From the NCBI RefSeq assembly GCF_051401765.1, contig NW_027480507.1, positions 1,488,001 through 1,552,000 of the forward strand: a DNA stretch of 64,000 nucleotides. Direction: 5' to 3'. This DNA comes from Calliopsis andreniformis. Taxonomy: Eukaryota > Arthropoda > Insecta > Hymenoptera > Andrenidae. Shown piece after piece: positions 1 to 13,165 of this stretch. Position 1 is the stretch's first letter. Each line of letters begins with the position of its first letter. Below the pieces are notes generated by a model. The model made no database searches and was not told the DNA's origin. It worked only from the letters and a program-made list of their open reading frames with translations. The translations under genes and the position numbers were made by a program.

Positions 1-1270
1 ATCTTCAATCCTCAATACGCAATCTTCAATACTCAATCCCCAATCCGCAATCCTCAATCCTCATTCTTCAATCCTCAAAACGCAATCCTCAATCTTCAAT
101 CCTCAATCCTCAATCCTCAATTCTCAATCCTCAATCCTCAATCTTCATTCCTCATTCTTCAATCCTCAATACCCAATACTCAATCTTCAATCCTCAATCC
201 TCAATCCTCAATTCTCAGTCCTCAATCCTCTGTCCTCAGTCCTCACACCTCAATCCTCAACCATCAGCCCTCACCGTCAATCCTCAATCCTCAGTCCTCA
301 ATCCTCAATCTTCAATCCTCAATACTCAATCTTCAATCCTCAATCCTCAATTCTCAATCTTCAATCCTCAATCCTCAATCCTCAATCCTCAATCCTCAAT
401 CGTCAGTCTTCAATCCTCAATACCCAATCTTCAATCCTCACTCCTCAATCCTCCATTCTCAATCCTCAATCCTCATTCTTCAATCCTCAATACCTAATCC
501 TCAATCTTCAATCCTGAATCCTCAATCCTCAATTCTCAATCCTCATTCCTCAGTCCTCAGACCTCAAACCTCAATCCTCAAACCTCAGCCCTCATCCTCA
601 ATCCTCAATCCTCAATCTACAATCCTCAATACTCAATCCTCAATACTCAATCTTCAATCCTCAATCCTCAGTCCTCAAACCTCAATTCTGAATCCTCAAT
701 CCTGCATCCTCAATCTTCAATCCTCAATCCCCAATCCTCAATCTTCAATCCTCAATCCTCAATCCTCAATCCTCAATCCTCAATCTTCAATCCTCAATAC
801 TCAATCTTCAATCCTCAATCCTCTATCCTCAATCCTCAATCCTCAATCCTCAATCCTGAATTCTCAATCTACGGCCCTCAGTCCTCAACAATCAGTTGTC
901 AATCCTCAATCCTCAACAGAATATCCTCAATTCACAGTTTTCAATACTCAATACTCAATCTGCAATCTTCAAACCTCTATCCACAAACATCAATTCTCAT
1001 CACTCAACCCTCAACACTCAGTCCTCAATATTCAATCCTCAATCCTCAATCCTCAATCCTCAATCCTCAATCGTCAATCTTCAATCCTCAATACGCAATC
1101 TTCAATCCTCAATCCTCAATCCTCAAGCCTCAATCCTCATTCTTCAATCCTCAATACCCAATCCTCAATTTTCAATCCTCAACCCTCAATCCTCAATTCT
1201 CAATCCTCAATCCTCAATCTTCAATCCTCATTCTTCAATCCTCAATACCCAATACTAAATCTTCAATCCT
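1..1270 (+). repeat. Block repeated at ~10305-11574 (offset 10304)
   Basis: From the first bases (CCCCAATCCGCAA, then AAAACGCAAT at 77) through the A2 module and beyond, the order of variant heptamers matches the block 10304 bp downstream. The A2 modules differ at a few bases (TCTGC versus TATGC, TTCTC versus TTCCC), so this is an older copy than the 6001-bp pair. Confidence 0.8.
871..1038 (+). repeat. Diverged landmark module, family A2
   Basis: A run of 24 diverged heptamers in strict 7-base register, opening ACGGCCC and closing TCAATAT-TCAATCC. A2 is recognised by TCAACAG (others have TCAATAG) and by TTTTCAA rather than TTTTGAA. This copy reads TCTGCAAT where the other four A2 copies read TATGCAAT. 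Confidence 0.88.
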
Positions 1271-3356
1271 CAATCCTCAATCCTCAATTCTCAATCCTCA
1301 ATCCTCAGTCTTCAGTCCTCAAACCTCAATCCTCAACCCTCAGCCCTCATCGTCAATCCTCAATCCTCAGTTCTCAATCCTCAATCTTCAATCCTCAATA
1401 CTCAATCTTCAATCATCAATCCTCAATCCTCAATCCTCAGTCCTCATTGTTCAATCCTCAATACTCAATCTGCAATCCTCAATCCTCAATCTTCAATCCT
1501 CTACCCTCAATCCTCAATACTCAAACTTCAATCCTCAATCCTCAGTCCTCAAACATCAATTCTGAATCCTCAATCCTGAATCCTCAATCTTCAATCCTCA
1601 ATCGCCAATCCTCAATCTTCAATCCTCAATCCTCAATCCTCAATCCTCAATCCTCAGTCCTCAAACCTCAATTCTGAATCCTCAATCCTGAATTCTCAAT
1701 CTACGGCCCTCAGTCCTCAACAATCAGTTGTCAATCCTCAATCCTCAATAGAATATCCTCAATTCACAGTTTTGAATACTCAATACTCAATCTGCAATCT
1801 TCAAACCTCTATCCAAAAACATCAATTCTCATCACTCAACCCTCAACACTCAGTCCTCAATATTCAATCCTCAATCCTCAATCCTCAATCCTCAATCGTC
1901 AATCTTCAATCCTCAATCCTCAATCGTCAGTCTTCAATCCTCAACACTCAGTCTTCAATCCTCAATCCTCAACCCTGAATCCTCAATCCTCATTCATCAA
2001 TCCTCAATACCCAATCCTCAGTCTTCAATCCTCCATCCTCAACACTCAATCCTCAATCCTCATTCTTCAAACCTCAATACCCAATCCTCAATCTTCAATC
2101 CTCACCACTCAATCCTCAATTCTCAATCCTCAAACCTCAGTCTTCAGTCCTCAAACCTCAATCCTCAACCCTCAGCCCTCATCGTCAATGCTCAATCCTC
2201 AGTCCTCAATCCTCAATCTTCAGTCCCCAATACTCAATCTTCAACCCTCTGTCCTGAATTCTCAATCCTCAATCCTCAATCCTCAATCCTCCATCCTCAA
2301 TCCTCAATCCTCAATCGTCAGTCTTCAATCCTCAACACTCAGTCTTCAATCCTCAATCCTCAACCCTGAATCCTCAATCCTCATTCTTCAATCCTCAATA
2401 CCCAATCCTCAATCTTCAATCCTCAATCCTCAATCCTCAATTCCCAATCCTCCATCCTCAGTCCTCAGTGCTCAAACCTCTATCCTCAACCCTCAGCCCT
2501 CATCCTCAATCCTCAATCCTCAATCTTCAATCCTCAATCCGCAATCCTCAATATTCAATCATCAATCCTCAATCCTCAGTCCTCAAACCTCAACTCTGAA
2601 TCCTCAATCCTGAATCCTCTATCTTCAATCCTCAATCCCCAATCCTCAAACTTCAATCCTCAATACTCAATCTTCAATCATCAATCCTCAATCCTCAATC
2701 CTCAATCCTCAATCCTCAATCCTCAATCTTCAATCCTCAATACTCAATCTGCAATTCTCAATCCTCAATCCTCAATCCTCAAACCTCATTCTTCAATCCT
2801 CAATACCGAATCCTCAATCTTCAATACTCATTCCTCAATCCTCAATTCTCAATCCTGAATCCTCAATCCTCACACTTCAAACATCAGTACTCAACCCACA
2901 GTCCTCGTCCTCAGTCCACAACCCTCAATCCTCAATCCTCAATCTTCAATCATCAATACTCAATCTTCAATCCTCAATCCTCAATACTCAATCCTCAATC
3001 CTCAATCCTCAGTCGCCTGTCTTCAATCCTCAATACTCAATCTTCAATCATCAATCCTCAATCCTCAATCCTCAATCCTCAATCCTCAATCCTCAATCTT
3101 CAATCCTCAATACTCAATCTGCAATTCTCAATCCTCAATCCTCAATCCTCAAACCTCATTCTTCAATCCTCAATACCGAATCCTCAATCTTCAATACTCA
3201 TTCCTCAATCCTCAATTCTCAATCCTGAATCCTCAATCCTCACACTTCAAACATCAGTACTCAACCCACAGTCCTCGTCCTCAGTCCACAACCCTCAATC
3301 CTCAATCCTCAATCTTCAATCATCAATACTCAATCTTCAATCCTCAATCCTCAATA
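922..3356 (+). repeat. ~2.4 kb duplicated block, copy 1 (offset 5380)
   Basis: Matches 6302-8736 in the order of all variant heptamers checked, including the A module, GTCAATGCTC near 2185 and the AGTCGCCTGT marker. Boundaries are approximate: the left end is blurred by several differences before ~922, and the right end is where the downstream copy switches to a different heptamer series at ~8737. Confidence 0.85.
1703..1870 (+). repeat. Landmark module, family A
   Basis: Opens ACGGCCC, has TCAATAG and TTTTGAA (family A signature). Private variant CTATCCAAAAAC, shared only with the copy 5380 bp downstream among A copies. Confidence 0.88.
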
Positions 3357-3390
3357 CTCAATCCTCAATCCTCAATCCTCAGTCGCCTGT
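2651..3390 (+). repeat. 370-bp tandem duplication (two copies)
   Basis: 2651-3020 and 3021-3390 match position for position; each ends in the unusual AGTCGCCTGT (3011 and 3381). Homology continues to about 3419. 370 is 53 heptamers minus one base. The related block at ~18019-18388 has only one copy, so the single-copy state probably came first. Confidence 0.88.
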
Positions 3391-5554
3391 CTTCAATCCT
3401 CAATACTCAATCTTCAATCCGCAATCCTCAATCCTCAATCCTCAATCCTCATTCTTCAATCCTCAATACCCAATGCTCAATCTTCAATCCTCAATCCTCA
3501 ATCCTCAATTCCCAGTCCTCAATCCTCTGTCCTCAGTCCTCACACCTCAATCCTCAACCATCAGCCCTCACCGTCAATCCTCAATCCTCAGTCCTCAATC
3601 CTCAATCTTCAATCCTCAATACTCAACCTTCAATCCTCAATCCTCAGTTCTCAATCTTCAATCCTCAATCCTCAATCCTCAATCCTCAATCCTCAATCGT
3701 CAGTCTTCAATCCTCAATACCCAATCTTCAATCCTCACTCCTCAATCCTCCATTCTCAATCCTCAATCCTCATTCTTCAATCCTCAATACCTAATCCTCA
3801 ATCTTCAATCCTGAATCCTCAATCCTCAATTCTCAATCCTCATTCCTCAGTCCTCAGACCTCAAACCTCAATCCTCAAACCTCAGCCCTCATCCTCAATC
3901 CTCAATCCTCAATCTACAATCCTCATTACTCAATCCTCAATACTCAATCTTCAATCCTCAATCCTCAGTCCTCAAACCTCAATTCTGAATCCTCAATCCT
4001 GCATCCTCAATCTTCAATCCTCAATCCTCAATCCTCAATCTTCAATCCTCTATCCTCAATCCTCAATACTCAAACTTCAATCCTCAATCCTCAGTCCTCA
4101 AACTTCAATTCTGAATCCTCAATCCTGAATCCTCAATCTTCAATCCTCAATCGCCAATCCTCAATCTTCAATCCTCAATCCTCAATCCTCAATCCTCAAT
4201 CCTCAATCCTCAGTCCTCAAACCTCAATTCTGAATCCTCAATCCTGAATTCTCAATCTACGGCCCTCAGTCCTCAACAATCAGTTGTCAATCCTCAATCC
4301 TCAATAGAATATCCTCAATTCACAGTTTTGAATACTCAATACTCAATCTGCAATCTTCAAACCTCTATACACAAACATCAATTCTCATCACTCAACCCTC
4401 AACACTCAGTCCTCAATATTCAATCCTCAATCCTCAATCCTCAATCCTCAATCGTCAATCTTCAATCCTCTATACGCAATCTTCAATCCTCCATCCTCAA
4501 CACTCAATCCTCAATCCTCATTCTTCAAACCTCAATACCCAATCCTCAATCTTCAATCCTCAACACTCAATCCTCAATTCTCAATCCTCAATCCTCAGAC
4601 TTCAGTCCTCAAACCTCAATCCTCAACCCTCAGCCCTCATCGTCAATCCTCAATCCTCAGTCCTCAATCCTCAATCTTCAATACCCAATACTCAATCTTC
4701 AGCCCTCTGTCCTCAATTCTCAATCCTCAATCCTCAATCCTCAATCCTCAATCCTCAATCGTCAGTCTTCAATCCTCAATACTCAGTCTTCAATCCTCAA
4801 TCCTCAATCCTCAATCCTCAATCCTCATTCTTCAATCCTCAATACCCAATCCTCAATCTTCAATCCTCAATCCTCAATCCTCAATTCTCAATCCTCAATC
4901 CTCAATCTTCAATCCTCATTCTTCAATCCTCAATACCCAATACTCAATCTTCAATCCTCAATCCTCAATCCTCAATACTCAGACCTCAATCCTCAGTCCT
5001 CAGTCCTCAAACCTCAATCCTCAACCCTCAGCCCTCATCGTCAATCCTCAATCCTCAGTCCTCAATCCTCAATCTTCAATCCTCAATACTAATTCTTCAA
5101 TCCTCAATCCTCAATACTCAATCCTCAATCCTCAATCCTCAATCGCCAGTCTTCAATCCACAATACTCAATCTTCAATCCTCAATCCTCAATCCTCAATC
5201 CTCAATCCTCATTCTTCTATCCTCAATACCCAATCCTCAGTCTTCAATCCTGAATCCTCAATTCTCAATTCTCAATCCCCAATCCTCAATCTTCAATCCT
5301 CATTCTTCAATCCTCAATACCCAATCCTCAGTCTTCAATCCTGAATCCTCAATTCTCAATCCTCAATCCTCAATCCTCAATCATCAATCCTCAATCTTCA
5401 GTCCCCAAACCTCAATCCTCAATCTTCAATCCTCAATACTCAATCTTCAATCCTCAATCCTCAATACTCAATCCTCTATCCTCAATCCTCAATCGCCAGT
5501 CTTCGATCCACAATACTCAATCTTCAATCCTCAATCCTCAATCCTCACTCCTCA
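3391..5554 (+). repeat. Heptamer array between duplicated blocks
   Basis: Ordinary variant heptamers around one family A module at 4259. The part near 3.5-4.0 kb resembles 0.2-0.7 kb (shared TGTCCTCAGTCC and TCTACAATCC series). Nothing but satellite is seen. Confidence 0.8.
4259..4426 (+). repeat. Landmark module, family A
   Basis: Standard family A with CTATACACAAAC. It lies 2556 bp after the previous module. Confidence 0.88.
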
Positions 5555-5907
5555 ATCCTCATTCTTCCATCCTCAATACCCAATCCTCAGTCTTCAATCC
5601 TCAATCCTCAATTCTCAATTCTCAATCCTCAGTCCTCGATCCTCATCCCTCAAACATCAATACACAACCCTCAGTCCTCGTCCTCAGTCCACAACCCTCA
5701 ATCCTCAATACTCAATTTTCAATCATCAATATAGAATCTTCAGTCCTCAATCCTCAATACTCAATCCTCAATCCTCAATCCTCAATGTTCAATCCAGAAT
5801 ACCCAATCCTCAATCTTCAATCCTCAATCCTCAATCCTCAATCCTCAAACCTCAGTCCTCAGTCCTCAAACCTCAATCCTGAATCCTCAATCCTGAATCC
5901 TCAGTCT

Positions 5908-6061
5908 TCGGCCCTCAGTCCTCAACAATCAATTGTCAACTCTCAATCCTCAGTAGAATATCCTCAGTTCAGAGATTTCAATATCCAATACAGAATCTGC
6001 AATCTTCAAATCTCTATCCACAAACATCAATTCTCATCACTCAACCCTCAACACTCAGTCC
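5908..6061 (+). repeat. Landmark module, family B
   Basis: Opens TCGGCCC and carries AATCAATTGTC where the others have AATCAGTTG, plus CAGTAGAAT and CAGAGATTT. Only the 22-heptamer core (154 bp) is counted, because the tail here reads CATATCC. Followed by a family D module 343 bp later. Confidence 0.87.
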
Positions 6062-6250
6062 CATATCCTCAATATTCAATCCTCAATCCTCAATCCTCAA
6101 TCCTCAATCCTCGATATTCAATCCTCAATACTCAATGCTCAATCCTCAATCCTCAATCCTCAGCCTTCAATCCTCAATACTCAATCTTCAATCCTCAATC
6201 CTCAGTCCTCAAACCTCAATTCTGAATCCTCAATCCTGAATTCTCAATCT

Positions 6251-6418
6251 AGGGCCCTCAGTCCTCAACAATCAGTTGTTAATACTCAATCCTCAATAGA
6301 ATATCCTCAATTCACAGTTTTCAATACTCAATACTCAATCTGCAATCTTCAAACCTCTATCCACAAACATCAATTCTCATCACTCAACCCTCAACACTCA
6401 GTCCTCAATATTCAATCC
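6251..6418 (+). repeat. Landmark module, family D
   Basis: Opens AGGGCCC and reads GTTGTTAATAC (family D signature). Second half of a B-D pair spaced 343 bp. Confidence 0.87.
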
Positions 6419-7082
6419 TCAATCCTCAATCCTCAATCCTCAATCCTCAATCGTCAATCTTCAATCCTCAATACGCAATCTTCAATCCTCAATCCTCAAT
6501 CCTCAAGCCTCAATCCTCATTCTTCAATCCTCAATACCCAATCCTCAATTTTCAATCCTCAACCCTCAATCCTCAATTCTCAATCCTCAATCCTCAATCT
6601 TCAATCCTCATTCTTCAATCCTCAATACCCAATACTAAATCTTCAATCCTCAATCCTCAATCCTCAATTCTCAATCCTCAATCCTCAGTCTTCAGTCCTC
6701 AAACCTCAATCCTCAACCCTCAGCCCTCATCGTCAATCCTCAATCCTCAGTTCTCAATCCTCAATCTTCAATCCTCAATACTCAATCTTCAATCATCAAT
6801 CCTCAATCCTCAATCCTCAGTCCTCATTGTTCAATCCTCAATACTCAATCTGCAATCCTCAATCCTCAATCTTCAATCCTCTACCCTCAATCCTCAATAC
6901 TCAAACTTCAATCCTCAATCCTCAGTCCTCAAACATCAATTCTGAATCCTCAATCCTGAATCCTCAATCTTCAATCCTCAATCGCCAATCCTCAATCTTC
7001 AATCCTCAATCCTCAATCCTCAATCCTCAATCCTCAGTCCTCAAACCTCAATTCTGAATCCTCAATCCTGAATTCTCAATCT

Positions 7083-7250
7083 ACGGCCCTCAGTCCTCAA
7101 CAATCAGTTGTCAATCCTCAATCCTCAATAGAATATCCTCAATTCACAGTTTTGAATACTCAATACTCAATCTGCAATCTTCAAACCTCTATCCAAAAAC
7201 ATCAATTCTCATCACTCAACCCTCAACACTCAGTCCTCAATATTCAATCC
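7083..7250 (+). repeat. Landmark module, family A
   Basis: Carries CTATCCAAAAAC like the module 5380 bp upstream, so it is part of the same duplicated block. Confidence 0.88.
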
Positions 7251-8030
7251 TCAATCCTCAATCCTCAATCCTCAATCGTCAATCTTCAATCCTCAATCCT
7301 CAATCGTCAGTCTTCAATCCTCAACACTCAGTCTTCAATCCTCAATCCTCAACCCTGAATCCTCAATCCTCATTCATCAATCCTCAATACCCAATCCTCA
7401 GTCTTCAATCCTCCATCCTCAACACTCAATCCTCAATCCTCATTCTTCAAACCTCAATACCCAATCCTCAATCTTCAATCCTCACCACTCAATCCTCAAT
7501 TCTCAATCCTCAAACCTCAGTCTTCAGTCCTCAAACCTCAATCCTCAACCCTCAGCCCTCATCGTCAATGCTCAATCCTCAGTCCTCAATCCTCAATCTT
7601 CAGTCCCCAATACTCAATCTTCAACCCTCTGTCCTGAATTCTCAATCCTCAATCCTCAATCCTCAATCCTCCATCCTCAATCCTCAATCCTCAATCGTCA
7701 GTCTTCAATCCTCAACACTCAGTCTTCAATCCTCAATCCTCAACCCTGAATCCTCAATCCTCATTCTTCAATCCTCAATACCCAATCCTCAATCTTCAAT
7801 CCTCAATCCTCAATCCTCAATTCCCAATCCTCCATCCTCAGTCCTCAGTGCTCAAACCTCTATCCTCAACCCTCAGCCCTCATCCTCAATCCTCAATCCT
7901 CAATCTTCAATCCTCAATCCGCAATCCTCAATATTCAATCATCAATCCTCAATCCTCAGTCCTCAAACCTCAACTCTGAATCCTCAATCCTGAATCCTCT
8001 ATCTTCAATCCTCAATCCCCAATCCTCAAA

Positions 8031-8736
8031 CTTCAATCCTCAATACTCAATCTTCAATCATCAATCCTCAATCCTCAATCCTCAATCCTCAATCCTCAAT
8101 CCTCAATCTTCAATCCTCAATACTCAATCTGCAATTCTCAATCCTCAATCCTCAATCCTCAAACCTCATTCTTCAATCCTCAATACCGAATCCTCAATCT
8201 TCAATACTCATTCCTCAATCCTCAATTCTCAATCCTGAATCCTCAATCCTCACACTTCAAACATCAGTACTCAACCCACAGTCCTCGTCCTCAGTCCACA
8301 ACCCTCAATCCTCAATCCTCAATCTTCAATCATCAATACTCAATCTTCAATCCTCAATCCTCAATACTCAATCCTCAATCCTCAATCCTCAGTCGCCTGT
8401 CTTCAATCCTCAATACTCAATCTTCAATCATCAATCCTCAATCCTCAATCCTCAATCCTCAATCCTCAATCCTCAATCTTCAATCCTCAATACTCAATCT
8501 GCAATTCTCAATCCTCAATCCTCAATCCTCAAACCTCATTCTTCAATCCTCAATACCGAATCCTCAATCTTCAATACTCATTCCTCAATCCTCAATTCTC
8601 AATCCTGAATCCTCAATCCTCACACTTCAAACATCAGTACTCAACCCACAGTCCTCGTCCTCAGTCCACAACCCTCAATCCTCAATCCTCAATCTTCAAT
8701 CATCAATACTCAATCTTCAATCCTCAATCCTCAATC
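8031..8736 (+). repeat. 370-bp tandem duplication, second copy truncated
   Basis: 8031-8400 is the full unit (AGTCGCCTGT at 8391). 8401-8736 is a second, incomplete unit that ends without the marker. Confidence 0.85.
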
Positions 8737-9360
8737 CTCAATCCTCAATCTTCAATCATCAATACTCAATGCTCAATCCTCAATCCTCAATCCTCAACCC
8801 TCAATCTTCATTCCTCAATCCTCAATCCTCAATCTTCAATCCTCATTCTTCAATCCTCAATACCCAATTCTCAATCTTCAATCCTCAATCCTCAATCCCC
8901 AAATCTGAATCCTCAATCCTCGATCCTCATCCCTCAAACATCAATACTCAACCCTCAGTCCTCGTCCTCAATCCACAACCCTCAATCCTCAATCCTCAAT
9001 CTTCAATCATCAATATACAATCTTCAGTCCTCAATCCTCAATACTCAATCCTCAATCCTCTATGTTCAACCCGCGATACACAATCCTCAATGTTCAATCC
9101 TCAATACTCAATCCTCAATCCTCAATCCTCAATCCTCAATCATCAATCCTCAATCCTCAGTCCCCAAACCTCAATCCTCAATCTTCAATCCTCAATACTC
9201 ATTCTTCAATCCTCAATCCTCAATACTCAATCCTCAATCCTCAATCCTCAATTCTCAGTCCTCAATCCTCTGTCCTCAGTCCTCACACCTCAATCCTCAA
9301 CCATCAGCCCTCATCGTCAATCGTCAATTCTCAGTCCTCAATCCTCAATCTTCAATCCTC
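8737..9360 (+). repeat. Heptamer array with CCCGCGATA site
   Basis: 8.77-9.24 kb matches 34.6-35.08 kb (offset ~25835; shared TCCTCGATCC, CGTCC hexamer and CCCGCGATA). At ~9250 it switches to the TCTGTCCTCAGTCC series. Confidence 0.75.
9070..9078 (+). repeat. CCCGCGATA marker site
   Basis: Two CpGs in an otherwise CpG-poor array; preceded by TATGTTCAA and followed by CACAATCC. Confidence 0.85.
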
Positions 9361-11030
9361 AATACTCAATCTTCAATCCTCAATCCTCAATTCTCAATCC
9401 TCGATCCTCAATCCTCAATCCTCAATACTCAATCTTCAATCCCCAATCCTCTATCCTCAGTCCTCAATCCTCAATACTCAAACCTCAATCTTCAATCCTC
9501 AATCCTCAATCTTCAATCCTCTATCCTCAATCCTCAATTCTCAAACTTCAATCCTCAATCCTCAGTACTCAAACTTCAATTCTGAATCCTCAATCCTGAA
9601 TCCTCAATCTTCAATCCTCAATCGCCAATCCTCAATCTTCAATCCTCAATCCTCAATCCTCAATCCTCAATCCTCAGTCCTCAAACCTCAATTCTGAATC
9701 CTCAATCCTGAATTCTCAATCTACGACCCTCAGTCCTCAACAATCGGTTGTCAATCCTCAATCCTCAATAGAATATCCTCAATTCACAGTTTTGAATACT
9801 CAATACTCAATCTGCAATCTTCAAACCTCTATACACAAACATCAATTCTCATCACTCAACCCTCAACACTCAGTCCTCAATATTCAATCCTCAATCCTCA
9901 GTCCTCAATCCTCAATCCTCAATCGTAAATCTTCAATCCTCAATACGCAATCTTCAATCCTCAATCCTCAATCCTCAAGCCTCAATCCTCATTCTTCAAT
10001 CCTCAATACCCAATCCTCAATTTTCAATCCTCAACCCTCAATCCTCAATTCTCAATCCTGAATCCTCAATCTTCAATCCTCATTCTTCAATCCTCAATAC
10101 CCAATACTAAATCTTCAATCCTCAATCCTCAATCCTCAATTCTCAATCCTCAATCCTCAGTCTTCAGTCTTCAGTCCTCAAACCTCAATCCTCAACCTCA
10201 GCCCTCATCGTCAATCCTCAATCCTCAGTCCTCAATCCTCAATCTTCAATACCCAATACTCAATCTTCAGCCCTCTGTCCTCAATCCTCAATCCTCAATC
10301 GTCAATCTTCAATCCTCAATACGCAATCTTCAATCCTCAATCCCCAATCCGCAATCCTCAATCCTCATTCTTCAATCCTCAAAACGCAATCCTCAATCTT
10401 CAATCCTCAATCCTCAATCCTCAATTCTCAATCCTCAATCCTCAATCTTCATTCCTCATTCTTCAATCCTCAATACCCAATACTCAATCTTCAATCCTCA
10501 ATCCTCAATCCTCAATTCTCAGTCCTCAATCCTCTGTCCTCAGTCCTCACACCTCAATCCTCAACCATCAGCCCTCACCGTCAATCCTCAATCCTCAGTC
10601 CTCAATCCTCAATCTTCAATCCTCAATACTCAATCTTCAATCCTCAATCCTCAATTCTCAATCTTCAATCCTCAATCCTCAATCCTCAATCCTCAATCCT
10701 CAATCGTCAGTCTTCAATCCTCAATACCCAATCTTCAATCCTCACTCCTCAATCCTCCATTCTCAATCCTCAATCCTCATTCTTCAATCCTCAATACCTA
10801 ATCCTCAATCTTCAATCCTGAATCCTCAATCCTCAATTCTCAATCCTCATTCCTCAGTCCTCAGACCTCAAACCTCAATCCTCAAACCTCAGCCCTCATC
10901 CTCAATCCTCAATCCTCAATCTACAATCCTCAATACTCAATCCTCAATACTCAATCTTCAATCCTCAATCCTCAGTCCTCAAACCTCAATTCTGAATCCT
11001 CAATCCTGCATCCTCAATCTTCAATCCTCA
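9360..11030 (+). repeat. Block paralogous to 37.1-38.75 kb
   Basis: Matches 37.1-37.9 kb at offset 27741 and, after one extra heptamer (TCAGTCT doubled near 10165), 37.9-38.75 kb at offset 27734. Equivalent blocks lie in the two 6001-bp copies, so this segment type is present four times. Confidence 0.78.
9723..9890 (+). repeat. Landmark module, family A, variant opening
   Basis: Opens ACGACCC (G to A, unique in the window) and has AATCGGTTG, shared with the modules at 37464, 43367 and 49368. Confidence 0.87.
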
Positions 11031-11174
11031 ATCCCCAATCCTCAATCTTCAATCCTCAATCCTCAATCCTCAATCCTCAATCCTCAATCTTCAATCCTCA
11101 ATACTCAATCTTCAATCCTCAATCCTCTATCCTCAATCCTCAATCCTCAATCCTCAATCCTGAATTCTCAATCT

Positions 11175-11342
11175 ACGGCCCTCAGTCCTCAACAATCAGT
11201 TGTCAATCCTCAATCCTCAACAGAATATCCTCAATTCACAGTTTTCAATACTCAATACTCAATATGCAATCTTCAAACCTCTATCCACAAACATCAATTC
11301 CCATCACTCAACCCTCAACACTCAGTCCTCAATATTCAATCC
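11175..11342 (+). repeat. Landmark module, family A2
   Basis: Has TCAACAG, TATGCAATC and AATTCCCATCAC. It sits 10304 bp from the A2 copy near the window start, and its flanks match as well. Confidence 0.88.
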
Positions 11343-11439
11343 TCAATCCTCAATCCTCAATCCTCAATCCTCAATCGTCAATCTTCAATCCTCAATACGC
11401 AATCTTCAATCCTCAATCCTCAATCCTCAATCCTCAATC

Positions 11440-12810
11440 CTCATTCTTCAATCCTCAATACCCAATCCTCAATTTTCAATCCTCTACCCTCAATCCTCAA
11501 TTCTCAATCCTCAATCCTCAATCTTCAATCCTCATTCTTCAATCCTCAATACCCAATACTAAATCTTCAATCCTCAATCCTCAATCCTCAATTCTCAATC
11601 CTCAATCCTCAGACTTCAGTCCTCAAACCTCAATCCTCAACCCTCAGCCCTCATCGTCAATCCTCAATCCTCAGTCCTCAATCCTCAATCTTCAATACCC
11701 AATACTCAATCTTCAGCCCTCTGTCCTCAATTCTCAATCCTCAATCCTCAATCCTCAATCCTCAATCCTCAATCGTCAGTCTTCAATCCTCAATACTCAG
11801 TCTTCAATCCTCAATCCTCAATCCTGAGTCCTCAATCCTCATTCTACAATCCTCAATACCCAATCCTCAATCTTCAATCCTGAATCCTCGATCCTCAATT
11901 CTCAATCCTCCACCCTCAGTCCTCAGTCCTCAAACCTCTATCCTCAACCCTCAGCCCTCATCCTCAATCCTCAATCCTCAACCTTCAATCCTCAATCCGC
12001 AATGCTCAATATTCAATCATCAATCCTCAATCCTCAGTCCTCAAACCTCAATTCTGAATCCTCAATCCTGAATACTCAATCTTCAATCCTCAATCCCCAA
12101 TCCTCAATCTTCAATCCTCAATACTCAATCTTCAATCATCAATCCTCAATCCTCAATCCTCAATCCTCAATCCTCAATCCTCAATCTTCAATCCTCAATA
12201 CTCAATCTGCAATTCTCAATCCTCAATCCTCAATCCTCAATCCTCAAACCTCATACTTCAACCCTCGATACCGAATCCTCAATCTTCAATACACAATCCC
12301 CAATCCTCAATCGTCAGTCTTCAATCCTCAACACTCAGTCTTCAATCCTCAATCCTCAATCCTGAATCCTCAATCCTCATTCTACAATCCTCAATACCCA
12401 ATCCTCAATCTTCAATCCTGAATCCTCGATCCTCAATTCTCAATCCTCCACCCTCAGTCCTCAGTCCTCAAACCTCTATCCTCAACCCTCAGGCCTCATC
12501 CTCAATCCTCAATCCTCAACCTTCAATCCTCAATCCGCAATGCTCAATATTCAATCATCGATCCTCAATCCTCAGTCCTCAAACCTCAATTCTGAATCCT
12601 CAATCCTGAATCCTCAATCTTCAATCCTCAATCCCCAATCCTCAATCTTCAATCCTCAATACTCAATCTTCAATCATCAATCCTCAATCCTCAATCCTCA
12701 ATCCTCAATCCTCGATCCTCAATCTTCAATCCTCAATACTCAATCTGCAATTCTCAATCCTCAATCCTCAATCCTCAAACCTCATACTTCAACCCTCAAT
12801 ACCGAATCCT
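11440..12810 (+). repeat. ~1.37 kb block, copy 1 (offset 20136), with 538-bp tandem pair
   Basis: Matches ~31576-32946. Contains a 538-bp tandem duplication marked by AATGCTCAATATTC at 12001 and 12539. The copies differ slightly (ATCATCAATCC versus ATCATCGATCC; CCCTCGATACC versus CCCTCAATACC). Confidence 0.8.
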
Positions 12811-13165
12811 CAATCTTCAATACACAATACCCAATCCTCAATCTTCAATCCTCAATCCTCAATCCTCAATCCTCAATCCTCAATGTTCAATCCTCAATCC
12901 TCAATCCTCAATCCTCAATCCTCATTCTTCTATCCTCAATACCCAATCCTCAGTCTTCAATCCTCAATCCTCAATTCTCAATTCTCAATCCTCAATCCTC
13001 AGTCCTCAGTCCTCAAACCTCAATCCTCAACCCTCAGCCCTCATCCTCAATGCTCAATCCACAATCCTCAATCCTCTATCTTCAATCCTCAATACTCAAT
13101 CTTCAATCCTCAATCCTCAGTCCTCAAACATCAATTCTGAATCCTCAATCCTGAATTCTCAACCT

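Larger units (their letters stand above)
5555..6856 (+). repeat. ~1.3 kb block with B-D pair, copy 1 (offset 51174)
   Basis: Matches 56729-58030, including AGTCCTCGAT (5631 and 56805), the B and D modules, and CATTGTTCAATCC. A long-distance paralogue 51 kb apart with only scattered differences. Confidence 0.82.
6302..8736 (+). repeat. ~2.4 kb duplicated block, copy 2 (offset 5380)
   Basis: Downstream copy of the block at 922-3356. It leaves the homology just before where a second AGTCGCCTGT would be expected, so its internal 370-bp tandem pair is truncated. Confidence 0.85.

Noticed and set aside
871..1038. Centromere protein B box in the landmark module
   Set aside because: No match to the known CENP-B box core (TTCG and CGGG spacing) was seen on either strand.
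1772..1978. Recurring frame beginning with residues NTQYSICNLQ and containing HKHQF, which looks like a conserved N-terminus
   Set aside because: It is the translation of the family A landmark module from its TTTTGAATAC heptamers. It recurs because the DNA module recurs, and it opens at TTG.
5908..6061. Small inverted repeats in landmark modules (ACAATCAGTTGT; ACAATCAATTGT in family B) as a possible protein site
   Set aside because: Only a 4-base stem with a short loop; too short to claim a regulatory element from sequence alone.
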